Source of the DNA: Lebetimonas sp. JH292
GTDB taxonomy: Bacteria; Campylobacterota; Campylobacteria; Campylobacterales; Nautiliaceae
Reading direction: 5' to 3'
DNA length: 64,000 nt
Assembly (NCBI RefSeq): GCF_000523275.1
Contig: NZ_ATHQ01000002.1
Coordinates: 1 to 64,000, forward strand
The notes under the pieces were generated by a model. That model saw only the letters and a program-made list of their open reading frames with translations, did no database searches and had not been told where the DNA came from. Position 1 is the first letter of the stretch. The number at the start of each line of letters is the position of its first letter. Made by a program: the position numbers and the translations under genes. Positions 55,466 through 64,000 of this stretch are shown piece after piece.

Positions 55466-58017
55466 ATGGATATAAGAAAAGAATTTTTAAATTTTTTTGA
55501 AAAAAAAGGGCATAAGGTCTATCCTTCATCACCTCTTGTGCCGGATGATCCGAGTTTACTGTTTACAAATGCCGGAATGGTTCAGTTTAAACCTGTTTTT
55601 ACAGGAGAAAAACCGGCACCCGAGCCTCCCAGGGCATGCAGCAGCCAGCTTTGTATGAGAGCTGGCGGAAAACATAACGATTTGGAAAATGTGGGTTATA
55701 CAAACCGCCACCATACACTTTTTGAAATGCTTGGAAATTTTAGTTTCGGAGATTATTTTAAAGAAAAAGCAATTGAATATGCGTGGGAGTTTGTAACGGA
55801 TGTTTTAAACCTTGATAAAAGCAGGCTCTGGATTACAATTCACGAAAGTGATGATGAGGCCGGCAAAATCTGGGAGAAGTATGTTCCAAAGAAAAGAATT
55901 GTAAAAATGGGGGATAAAGACAATTTCTGGCAGATGGGAGATACCGGTCCATGCGGTCCTTGCAGTGAAATACATTACGACCAGGGGGCGGATAAATTTA
56001 ATTCCCCTGAAGATTATTTAGGAGGAGAAGGGGACAGATTCCTTGAAATATGGAATCTGGTTTTTATGCAGTATAACAGAGATAAAAAAGGCAAATTATC
56101 TCCTCTACCACGTCCAAGTATTGATACAGGAATGGGACTTGAAAGAATTACGGCTATAAAAGAAGGTGTTACAAGCAATTATGAAACGTCTATTTTTAAA
56201 CCTTTAATAAACAAGGTTGTTGAAATTACAGGAAAAGAATATTTTACGGATTCAAAAGGAGCGTCACACAGGGTAATAGCCGATCATATAAGAGCCGTTA
56301 CGTTTCTTTTGGCCCAGGGGGTCAGGTTCGACAGAGAAGGCAGGGGGTATGTTTTAAGAAGAATTTTAAGAAGGGGCGTAAGACACGGATATATGCTGGG
56401 AATGAAAGAACCTTTTATGTATAAAATCGTAGATACCCTGGTTCAGGAGATGGGGCATCAGTATCCTTATTTAATTGAAAAAAAAGAGGCCGTTAAAAAC
56501 GCTATGAAAATGGAGGAAGAGAGATTTTTTGCCACAATTGATAAGGGAATGGAACTGTTTAAAGAGGCTCTTTCTAAAACTGTCGGGGATGTTTTCAGCG
56601 GTGAAATAGCATTTAAACTTTATGATACATACGGATTTCCACTTGATTTGACTCAGGATATGCTAAGAGAAGTGGGGAAAAAAGTTGATGTAAACACATT
56701 CGAAAAACTTATGCAGGAGCAAAAGACAAGAGCTAGGGCAAACTGGAAAGGAAGCGGGGATAAAAAAATTAATTTAAAAGATTTGGTTAAATATCCGGTA
56801 AATAAGTTTGTGGGTTATGAAAAAACGGAGTGTAAAACAAAAATAAAAGCCCTTTTTGACGAAAATTTTAATGAAGTAAATGAACTTAACGCAAACGGCT
56901 GGGTGATGCTGGAAGTTACTCCTTTTTATGCCGAAAGCGGAGGACAGGTCGGAGACAGGGGGGTAATTAAGTGTAAAATGGATAACGGAGAATGAGACAG
57001 TGTGCAAAAGTAATTGATACCAAAAAATTTGACGGAAAAAACTTATCAAAAATAGTTGATGCCAGATTAAAAGTAGGTGATGAGGTTGAAGCTGTTGTGG
57101 ATGAATCAAGAAGAGAAATTGCCAAACATCATTCAGCCACGCATTTACTGCAGGCGGCTTTAAGAAAAGTGTTGGGTGAACATGTAACGCAGGCCGGAAG
57201 TTTAGTGGAAGCAAACAGGTTAAGATTTGATTTTACCCATCCAAAAGCATTGAGTAAAGAAGAACTTTCTAAAATTGAAGATATGGTAAATAATGTAATA
57301 GCAAGAGGGATTGAAGGGGAAGTTGCCGAGATGCCGATTGATGAAGCTAAAAAACTTGGAGCCATGGCACTTTTTGGGGAAAAATACGGCGATATTGTAA
57401 GGGTTGTTAAGTTCGGGGATTTTTCAATAGAGCTTTGTGGTGGTACGCATGTAAAAAATACATCTGAAATTGGAAGTTTTTATATAACAAAAGAAAGCGG
57501 CGTAAGTGCAGGGGTCAGAAGAATTGAAGCGGTTGCAGGGATAAGTGCATATAAATATGCCAAAGCTTACAGGGACATGGCGGAAGAAATTAAGCATGAA
57601 AACAAAACAAAAGATATTAAAATATTTATAGAAAAACAAAAAGATGAAATTAAAAAATTAAAAGATGAAATTAAAACCCTTCAAAAAGCGGCTGTTAAAG
57701 AGATAAAACCGCTTGAAAAAGACGGAATTAATTTTGTAATTGAGAGAATTGATAATGCAAATTTACGTGAAATAGCAACAGATTTGAAAGGAAAATACGA
57801 GAATTTAGTTGCATTTTTGGCTGGAAGTAGTAATGGAAAAGTTAGTATTGTAGCTGTTAGTAAAGTGCCTGAAATAAAAGCCGGGGATTTAATTAAAGAA
57901 TTTGCCCCGATTGTAGGAGGAAAAGGTGGAGGAAAAAGCGATTTTGCACAAGGTGGCGGAAAAGATGCAGATAAAATAGATGAAATGATTAGTAAAGTAA
58001 AAGAAAAATTTTTATAA
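55466..58017 (+). pseudogene. alaS: Alanyl-tRNA synthetase, one frameshift
   Basis: The first frame encodes the class II catalytic core: [49 protein letters not shown] and the start of the editing domain ([15 protein letters not shown]), ending at TGA 56993. The second frame, from about 56992, continues with [49 protein letters not shown] and the C-terminal coiled-coil and DHHA1 region ([16 protein letters not shown]). Inserting one base near 56990 gives a normal 850-residue protein with nothing missing. AlaRS is essential, so this is very probably a sequence error. Confidence 0.93.
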
Positions 58018-58034
58018 AAGGAGTAAAAAGGGGG

Positions 58035-58685
58035 ATGGATATATTAATAGTAGAAGATGATTTGCCTTTGGCAAATGTATTAAAAAAGGTATTGGAAAAA
58101 AATGGATTTAATGTAAATATTGCAAGTGACGGTGAAGAGGCATTTAATGAAATTCTGGAAAAAAATTATGATTTATATTTGTTGGATATTAATTTACCGA
58201 AACTTAACGGGCATAAATTATTGAAACTTATAAAACACAAAGACGAAAATGCCATTGTAATAATGATTACGGCTTCGGCCGAAATAGAAGATATAGAAAA
58301 AGCGTATAATTACGGATGCAGTGAATATATAAAAAAACCGTTTCACGCCAAAGAATTGTTGATAAGAATAAACAATTTAATAAATAAAAACGAAATAAAT
58401 GATGAAATAATTGTTGATAACATAAAATTTGTAAAAAATACTATGGATTTGTTTATAGACAACAAACCGGTGGAACTTAGAAAAAAAGAAAAAAGACTTT
58501 TATATATTCTTTTGGACAATCTTGATAAAACGGTTACAAAAGAAAAAATTATTGAATTTGTCTGGGAAGGTGAAAAAAAAGATTCCTATCCCCTCAGGCA
58601 ATTGGTAAGTACTTTAAAAGCAAAACTTTCAAATCATAATATAGTCAGTGTCGTAGGAATAGGATATAAGTTTGTCAAAGTATAA
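58035..58685 (+). CDS. OmpR/PhoB-type response regulator
   Basis: The 216-residue protein has a receiver domain (DILIVEDDLPLANVLKKV, Asp51 in LYLLDINLPKLNG, Lys in YIKKPFHAKELL). A winged-helix DNA-binding domain follows (ELRKKEKRLLYILLDN ... VVGIGYKFVKV). It follows alaS by 17 bases with an AAGGAG site and overlaps the kinase gene by 14 bases. Targets are unknown. Confidence 0.93.
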   Translation: MDILIVEDDLPLANVLKKVLEKNGFNVNIASDGEEAFNEILEKNYDLYLLDINLPKLNGHKLLKLIKHKDENAIVIMITASAEIEDIEKAYNYGCSEYIKKPFHAKELLIRINNLINKNEINDEIIVDNIKFVKNTMDLFIDNKPVELRKKEKRLLYILLDNLDKTVTKEKIIEFVWEGEKKDSYPLRQLVSTLKAKLSNHNIVSVVGIGYKFVKV

Positions 58686-60498
58686 ATTTTCAATTAACCA
58701 AATTATAGTAATTTTTTTCTTTACCTTTTTTTTATTAATGGGGTCTATAGTATATATTCAATATTATAAATCTGAACAAATTCTGAGAAACAATTTTATA
58801 AACAAACATAAAATAGAAGCCCTTAAAATTAAGGACAAATTTAAAAATATTTTTGATAAGGCTTTATATATATATAAAATTCATGAACAATTAAACATTA
58901 AAAATACATTTAAATTAAACAAGTTTTATAAAAATGGAAAATTCAATATTTCTCAGGCGGCAAAAATTTTAAATTCATCTCTTGAAAGGGGGAAATATGA
59001 GATTTTTCAAATAGACAGAAATTATAAAATAATAAACGGCACGTATCAGCCGGATATAGGTTATGATTTGGGCCATTTCCCAGCTTATAAGAAAGTTTTA
59101 GATAATGTTTTCAACGGCAAAGAAAAAATAGATATTTCTTATATACATCTGGATATTGCTTCAAAAAATTTAAAAAAATATTATTTAATCCGTTCTTCGG
59201 ACGGTAAATATCTGCTTCAATCGGCTTATGTGTTGGATATTTACTCAAAATTAAAAAAAATTTATAAATTTATAAAGCCTGCTCTTAACAATTTAAAAAT
59301 TTATTTTGTGGACAGATATCTGGTCTATTCCATAAATTTTAAAAACCGTTATCAGAAAAAACTTTCTGTAAATGAGCTTTGTAATTATTCAAAAAATTTT
59401 TTATTGTATTTTAGTAATAATAAAGACATCGCAAAAAAAAGCAATATTGAAATATTAAATAAAATCGTGTCTGTTTTTAAAAAGCATAACAATATGATTT
59501 ACAAAATAAGAGGCAACACCCTTAAAATATTTGTGTTAATAAACGGGATTATAAACAATAAAGACAATAGGATGATAATTGAAACAGATTTTAACCTAAC
59601 TCCTTTAAAAACGGCTGAAAGAAGACTTTTTAAAAATTTTTGGATAATTTTTGTTTTAATGGCTGTATTTATTATTTTAATGTATTTTTTTGCAAAAAAA
59701 TATTTTATTAAAAAGTTGGATTTATTGACCAAAGCGTTTAAAGACAACAGAAAATGTAAAATGAATGAATCTTTTATAAAAGAAATAGCGGAACTTCAAA
59801 CCAGTTACAATAAACTTTTTGAAAAATTAAATGATGAAATAGAAAAAAATAAAAAACTTTTATATTTAAATAGAAGATTTGTTGTAGATACCATACATCA
59901 GATAAGAACACCTCTTAATGTTATTTTGTTAAATGTGGAACTGCTAAGGGAATCCTGTAGGGAAGAAGAAATTTTAGATGAAATAGAAGCTTCTGTTTCC
60001 ATGCTCAGTAATTCTTATGAAGATTTGGCTTATATATCTTCGAATAATGTTGTTGAATATAAACCAGAAAATATTGACATTGCATTGGTACTGAAAGAAA
60101 GAATAGAATATTTTTTCAGCATCGCAAAATCTCATAATAAAAATTTTCTCTCAGATATTGATGAAAACTGTATATTTAATATAAACAAAATAGAGCTTGA
60201 GAGGGTTATTGACAATAATATTTCAAATGCCGTTAAATATTCAAAAGGTAAAGAGATTATTGTTTCATTGAAAAAATATAAAAATAAATTTGTTTTAAAA
60301 TTTGAAACTTATGGAGAAAAAATAAAAGATTCAAAAAATATTTTTGAAAAAAATTACAGGGAGCAGCCCCATAAAAGAGGTTTGGGAATAGGGTTGAATA
60401 TTGTTAAAAAAATTTGTGAAAAATATAATATTAAATATTCTCATTTTTATCAAAATGAAAAAAATATTTTTGAATATCAATTTTTGGTAAAATTTTAG
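58672..60498 (+). CDS. Membrane sensor histidine kinase
   Basis: The 608-residue protein starts at TTG inside the end of the regulator gene. A membrane helix (about 6-27), a periplasmic sensor of some 290 residues, and a second helix (NFWIIFVLMAVFIILMYFF, about 322-340) precede the kinase core. His409 lies in VDTIHQIRTPLNVILLNVELL, RVIDNNISNAVKYSKG is the N-box, and HKRGLGIGLNIVKKI the G-box. It is the intact counterpart of the decayed pair at 49815-50933. The ligand is unknown. Confidence 0.9.
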   Translation: MSKYKFSINQIIVIFFFTFFLLMGSIVYIQYYKSEQILRNNFINKHKIEALKIKDKFKNIFDKALYIYKIHEQLNIKNTFKLNKFYKNGKFNISQAAKILNSSLERGKYEIFQIDRNYKIINGTYQPDIGYDLGHFPAYKKVLDNVFNGKEKIDISYIHLDIASKNLKKYYLIRSSDGKYLLQSAYVLDIYSKLKKIYKFIKPALNNLKIYFVDRYLVYSINFKNRYQKKLSVNELCNYSKNFLLYFSNNKDIAKKSNIEILNKIVSVFKKHNNMIYKIRGNTLKIFVLINGIINNKDNRMIIETDFNLTPLKTAERRLFKNFWIIFVLMAVFIILMYFFAKKYFIKKLDLLTKAFKDNRKCKMNESFIKEIAELQTSYNKLFEKLNDEIEKNKKLLYLNRRFVVDTIHQIRTPLNVILLNVELLRESCREEEILDEIEASVSMLSNSYEDLAYISSNNVVEYKPENIDIALVLKERIEYFFSIAKSHNKNFLSDIDENCIFNINKIELERVIDNNISNAVKYSKGKEIIVSLKKYKNKFVLKFETYGEKIKDSKNIFEKNYREQPHKRGLGIGLNIVKKICEKYNIKYSHFYQNEKNIFEYQFLVKF

Positions 60499-60512
60499 TT
60501 AAAAAGGGTTTT

Positions 60513-61067
60513 ATGCTGATACTTTGTTCTTCTTCTGTTACAAGGGCTGAATTATTAAAAAACGCCGATATTGATTTTGTTCAAAAAAACTGCAGTTTTG
60601 ATGAAGACAAACTGGTATTCAAAGACCCGTATGAATTTGTGGTAAATGCAAGTTTTGGAAAATTTAAAGAATGTATTAAATGTTTTAATGATAATATTAT
60701 AACCGCCGATACTGTTATAAGTAACGGCAGAAATATTTTAAGAAAAGCCAAATCACGTGAGGATGCAAGAAAAATACTTTTACAACAAAGTGGAGAAAAT
60801 ATTAAAATCATAACTTCCATGTGGATTAAAATAAATTCTAAAGTTTACGGAAGAGTTGATGAAACCGTTTATGAATTTTATGAATTTGATAAAACTGATT
60901 TGGAAAATTATTTAAATTCCAATGAATGGGTGGGGAAAGCCGGAGCATGTATGGTGGAAGGGTTTTGTAAAAAATATATAAAAAATGTAAAAGGGTATGA
61001 ATCAACTGCCATGGGACTTTGCATTGAAGAATTAGTAAAAATATTAAAGGAAGAAAGATGTATATAA
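60513..61067 (+). CDS. maf: Maf-family nucleotide pyrophosphatase
   Basis: The 184-residue Maf/Ham1-type protein begins LILCSSSVTRAELLKNADIDF, has TADTVISNGRNILRKAKSREDA with the metal Asp, and ends in the typical GYESTAMGLCIEEL. Family members hydrolyse non-canonical NTPs and can affect septum formation. AAAGGG precedes the ATG. Linkage to alaS is known in Campylobacter. It overlaps the next gene by ten bases. Confidence 0.93.
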   Translation: MLILCSSSVTRAELLKNADIDFVQKNCSFDEDKLVFKDPYEFVVNASFGKFKECIKCFNDNIITADTVISNGRNILRKAKSREDARKILLQQSGENIKIITSMWIKINSKVYGRVDETVYEFYEFDKTDLENYLNSNEWVGKAGACMVEGFCKKYIKNVKGYESTAMGLCIEELVKILKEERCI

Positions 61068-61954
61068 AAGAAATTCAGGATTTTCAAAAAATCAGAAAAG
61101 AGGCAAGAGCCTATTTTTGTTATTTAATGCAAAGAAACATACCAAACAAATTGCCAAATATCGGGGTTGATGTAATATATGAAGGGTTAAAAAGAATTAT
61201 AAATGAACTTCCCGAAGCCAACGCCGCTTATATTTTGGATGCGAGCGGAAAACAGATAAGCAAAATGATTACAAATAAAGAGAGTTTCAAAAATTATGAT
61301 ATAGAATTTAACCAGTCAAACAGGACATATTTTTATAAAGCTGTAAAAGAGAAAAAATGTATTTTGACAGATCCTTATCCAAGTCTGATAGGAGGGGAAA
61401 TTGTTGTAAGCGCGGCTTTGCCTGTTTTTAATGACAGGGGGGATTTGCTGTATGTGGCTGTAATTGATATTCCTTTGGAGAAAATTTTGAAATTTATTCA
61501 CAAAGAAAAAGGTGATGTCTGGTTTAATAATTTCAACAGACTTATTTATGCAATGTTCAGCGCCGCACTGTTTGCCATTGTGGTTTTATTGTTTTATTAC
61601 GGTGTTAAAATGTTTTTTGTGTATACGATTAACAATATCGATGTCAAAAAAATGTTTGAATCGACAATTTTAATAACACTTTCTTTAGCAATATTTGATT
61701 TGGTTAAAACCATATTGAGCGAAGAAGTGGTTGGAGAAAAGGAAGAACACCCTTTTGCAATTCATAAAACGATGATTAAATTTTTGGGAAGTATTATAAT
61801 AGCTTTGGCAATCGAAGGGCTTATGCTTGTATTTAAATTTGCCATGGTCGCCCCGCAAATGCTTATTTATGCGGCAATTTTAATAAGTGCGGTAACGCTT
61901 CTTTTATTCGCTCTGGCTTATTATATGAAAAATGTGGGTAAAGACATAAAATAG
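61058..61954 (+). CDS. Cache/PDC sensor membrane protein
   Basis: The 298-residue protein has an N-terminal PDC/Cache-like ligand domain (about 1-150; AAYILDASGKQISKM, FNQSNRTYFYKAVKEKKCILTDPYPSL, VVSAALPVFNDRGDLLYVAVIDIPL). Four hydrophobic helices follow (about 168-190, 202-225, 240-265, 268-288). No kinase, GGDEF or chemotaxis output domain is attached. The N-terminal domain has no signal or helix before it, so its side of the membrane is unclear. Similar proteins occur in Campylobacterota. Function unknown. Confidence 0.75.
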   Translation: MYIKEIQDFQKIRKEARAYFCYLMQRNIPNKLPNIGVDVIYEGLKRIINELPEANAAYILDASGKQISKMITNKESFKNYDIEFNQSNRTYFYKAVKEKKCILTDPYPSLIGGEIVVSAALPVFNDRGDLLYVAVIDIPLEKILKFIHKEKGDVWFNNFNRLIYAMFSAALFAIVVLLFYYGVKMFFVYTINNIDVKKMFESTILITLSLAIFDLVKTILSEEVVGEKEEHPFAIHKTMIKFLGSIIIALAIEGLMLVFKFAMVAPQMLIYAAILISAVTLLLFALAYYMKNVGKDIK

Positions 61955-61974
61955 TGAATGGTAAGTAGTGAGAA
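61951..61974. repeat. Heptad-repeat tract before hisH
   Basis: ATAGTGAATGGTAAGTAGTG resembles the leuC-end and moaD-end tracts with a few substitutions. Confidence 0.5.
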
Positions 61975-61989
61975 AAAAAAAGGAAATAA

Positions 61990-62601
61990 ATGATAGGAAT
62001 AGTTGATTATAATATGGGAAATTTGGCAAGTGTAAAAAACGCTTTTGATAAAATCGGTGTAAAAGCTGAGGTTGTTAAAGAGCCTGAAAAATTGAAAAAT
62101 TTTGACAAATTAATTTTTCCGGGAGTCGGAGCTTTTGGTGATGCGGCTGATTATTTAAAAAAAACGGGTCTGGATGAAGCCATGGGGGAATTTATAAATA
62201 CCGGCAGGCCTGTTTTGGGGGTGTGCCTCGGAATGCAGCTGTTGTTTGAAAAAAGTGAAGAATTCGGCATGCATGAAGGGCTTGGAATTATAGAAGGCGA
62301 AGTGGTTAAATTTGACAAAAGCAGGGTGAAAGGGCATAAAATTCCGCATGTGGGATGGAATAAAATGTTTTTTGCCAAAAATTCGCCTCTTTTTAATGAT
62401 TTGGACAATCCGTATTTATATTTCGTCCATTCTTATCATGTGGTATGTGATGAAAAATATGTTATAGGTAAAACAATTTACGGTTATGAATTTGTCAGTG
62501 CAGTGAATAAAGACAATGTTTACGGCTTTCAGCCCCATCCTGAAAAAAGCCACAACGCTGGGCTTAAAATACTTGAAAATTTTGTAAAAGGTATCAAATG
62601 A
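61990..62601 (+). CDS. hisH: Imidazole glycerol phosphate synthase, glutaminase subunit
   Basis: HisH supplies ammonia to HisF in histidine synthesis. The 203-residue class I amidotransferase has FPGVGAFG, the nucleophile Cys in [15 protein letters not shown], and the His-Glu pair in [17 protein letters not shown] precedes the ATG. It overlaps hisA by four bases; HisF is not in the window. Confidence 0.96.
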   Translation: MIGIVDYNMGNLASVKNAFDKIGVKAEVVKEPEKLKNFDKLIFPGVGAFGDAADYLKKTGLDEAMGEFINTGRPVLGVCLGMQLLFEKSEEFGMHEGLGIIEGEVVKFDKSRVKGHKIPHVGWNKMFFAKNSPLFNDLDNPYLYFVHSYHVVCDEKYVIGKTIYGYEFVSAVNKDNVYGFQPHPEKSHNAGLKILENFVKGIK

Positions 62602-63314
62602 TAATCTTTCCTGCAATAGATTTAAAAGACGGTAAGGCCGTAAGGCTTACAAAAGGCGAAATGGACAGTGCAAAAATATACAGTGAAAACCCGCTAAATT
62701 TTGCAAAACAGTTTGAAGATATGGGGGCAAAATGGCTTCATATGGTTGATTTAAACGGGGCATTTAAAGGAAGTCCCCAGAATATTAAAGCAATTGAGGA
62801 AATTAGAAAAAACACATCTTTGAAAATTCAGCTCGGAGGCGGAATAAGAGATGAAGATACAATAAAAAAATATTTGGATTTAGGTATTAACAGATTGATT
62901 TTGGGAAGTGTCGCCGCAAAAAATCCCGAAATGGTTATAGAATTGGCTGAAAAATATCCTATTGCCGTCGGAATAGACGCAAAAGACGAATATGTGGCCG
63001 TAAGCGGATGGGGGAAAAAAGAAAATATAAAAGCCGAAGAGTTGGCTAAAAAGTTTGAAAAATCCAAAATTGAATGTATAATTGCAACAGATATAAGTAA
63101 AGATGGCACTTTAAAAGGACTTAATCTCGATTTTGTTTTAAATATTCAAAACACTTCTAAAAAAAAGGTTATTGCAAGCGGCGGGGTGGCGAATGAAGAA
63201 GACATAATAAAAGCTAAAGAAAAAAATATTTACGGAGTAATTGTCGGAAAAGCTTTTTATGAAGGAAAAATAGATTTAAAAAGATTATTTGAGTTATTTA
63301 AGGAGGAAAAATGA
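62598..63314 (+). CDS. hisA: ProFAR isomerase
   Basis: HisA carries out the Amadori rearrangement of ProFAR in histidine synthesis. The 238-residue TIM barrel begins [19 protein letters not shown] with the catalytic Asp, has [13 protein letters not shown] and [10 protein letters not shown], and the second Asp in [14 protein letters not shown]. It overlaps hisH upstream and cheY downstream by four bases each. Confidence 0.96.
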   Translation: MIIFPAIDLKDGKAVRLTKGEMDSAKIYSENPLNFAKQFEDMGAKWLHMVDLNGAFKGSPQNIKAIEEIRKNTSLKIQLGGGIRDEDTIKKYLDLGINRLILGSVAAKNPEMVIELAEKYPIAVGIDAKDEYVAVSGWGKKENIKAEELAKKFEKSKIECIIATDISKDGTLKGLNLDFVLNIQNTSKKKVIASGGVANEEDIIKAKEKNIYGVIVGKAFYEGKIDLKRLFELFKEEK

Positions 63315-63688
63315 AAATTTTGGTTGTGGACGACAGCTCAACTATGAGAAGAATTATTCAAAATACGTTGGCAAGACTCGGATATAAAGATGTAATTCAG
63401 GCGGCAGATGGTATTGAAGCATGGGACGCACTTCAGTCAAATCCCGATATAGAAGTGGTTATAACGGACTGGAATATGCCCAATATGAACGGGCTTGAAC
63501 TTGTGAAAAAAATAAGGGCAGAAGAGAGATATAAATCTCTACCTATAATTATGGTAACAACCGAAGGTGGTAAAAAAGAGGTTATCACAGCACTTAAAGC
63601 TGGCGTAAACAATTACATTGTAAAGCCTTTCACGCCGCAGGTTTTAAAAGAAAAGCTTGAAGGGGTTCTTGGTAAAAATGAAGGATAA
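63311..63688 (+). CDS. cheY: Chemotaxis response regulator CheY
   Basis: The 125-residue single-domain receiver switches flagellar rotation when phosphorylated. It has the acidic pair VVDDSS, Asp53 in [13 protein letters not shown], Thr in MVTTEGG and Lys in YIVKPF. It overlaps hisA by four bases (ATGA) and overlaps prmA by 11 bases. The order cheY-prmA is typical of Campylobacterota. Confidence 0.94.
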   Translation: MKILVVDDSSTMRRIIQNTLARLGYKDVIQAADGIEAWDALQSNPDIEVVITDWNMPNMNGLELVKKIRAEERYKSLPIIMVTTEGGKKEVITALKAGVNNYIVKPFTPQVLKEKLEGVLGKNEG

Positions 63689-64000
63689 TTATTTTGAATT
63701 AAGTGTTCAGACCGATTCTTTTAAAGATGAAATAGAAAATTTTTTGATTGAAAGGTTTAATAACGGTATCGAAGAGAAAGAAAACACTCTTATTTTAAGA
63801 AGTGAAAATAATTTTGAGTCATTAATTGAAGAATTAAAAAAATATGTGAGTGCATTGGAAGAGATTTTTAATACAAAAATAAGTTTAAATATAAATGTAG
63901 AAAAAAAATCAAATATTGACTGGATAGAAAATTATAAAAAATCGATAAAACCTATTGAAATAGACGGGTTTTATATTCATCCGAGCTGGTATGAAAATAA
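63678..64000 (+). CDS. prmA: Ribosomal protein L11 methyltransferase, N-terminal part (runs off the right edge)
   Basis: The frame from the ATG at 63678 reads [21 protein letters not shown] and, later, SNIDWIENYKKSIKPIEIDGFYIHPSWYE. This matches the N-terminal substrate-recognition region of PrmA; the AdoMet domain lies beyond the window. It overlaps cheY by 11 bases. The call relies on the W-x-x-NYK and I-HPSW pattern and on gene order. Confidence 0.85.
   Translation, partial: MKDNYFELSVQTDSFKDEIENFLIERFNNGIEEKENTLILRSENNFESLIEELKKYVSALEEIFNTKISLNINVEKKSNIDWIENYKKSIKPIEIDGFYIHPSWYEN

Overview
The window is AT-rich (roughly 30-35% GC by eye) bacterial chromosome, most likely from Campylobacterota and probably from Nautiliales (Nautilia/Caminibacter/Lebetimonas type). 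This rests on family content and gene order, not on a database search. Gene orders I recall from Campylobacter/Helicobacter recur here: rnhA-rnc-aroC, serS followed by a PflB-like motor protein, pbp1A next to bioF, alaS near maf, topA near bioB, and cheY-prmA. An mqnA-type menaquinone gene and NspC polyamine synthesis also fit.

Layout. 1-438 is the 3' end of a 23S rRNA with no 5S after it. 570-3544 (minus) is aroC, rnc, an HDOD gene and rnhA. 3650-9069 holds a broken superoxide reductase gene, a DUF4492-cydA-cydB cluster with a second small membrane protein, and pckA. 9117-9533 has four tRNAs (Gly, Cys, Leu, Ser), followed by a large glycosyltransferase fused to a papain-like domain. 11805-17190 (minus) is a livK/livH/livM set containing a degenerate GGDEF gene, then thiG and a hydrolase. 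17258-28597 is mostly plus strand: serS, pflB-like, Bax inhibitor family, ThiD2-like, tRNA-Ala, ABC exporter, ilvD, GGDEF and a gate protein. 28662-36229 is mixed and damaged: AMMECR1, FlhX, thpR and DUF2905 remnants, leuC, uppP, a dead permease, agmatine deiminase, a cupin and mqnA. 36268-48418 carries moaD/moaE/moeA, nspC, two proteins sharing a duplicated N-terminal domain, topA, a phosphodiesterase, DUF389, tRNA-Lys with a small integration scar, bioB, an antiporter and gltX. 48465-51814 is a gene graveyard. 51811-64000 holds DUF4405, pbp1A, bioF, alaS, a two-component pair, maf, a Cache membrane protein, hisH, hisA, cheY and the start of prmA.

Broken genes are a major theme. At least ten otherwise well-conserved genes carry one or more frameshifts, mostly at A or T runs. 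They include alaS, which should be essential, so some are probably sequence errors. Others (48465-51814, the permease at 32551, thpR, the GGDEF at 15353) also lack internal blocks of codons and look like real decay. The frame changes in leuC and mqnA both fall on A AAA AAC heptamers, and the one in pflB falls on a prfB-like TTT TGA, so recoding cannot be excluded from sequence alone.

Non-coding structure: two copies of a ~174-bp palindromic element (29268 and 35151), about ten intergenic tracts of degenerate 7-bp repeats (some arranged as facing arms of long hairpins), a 30-bp perfect direct repeat at the tRNA-Lys 3' end, and several near-consensus sigma70 promoters.
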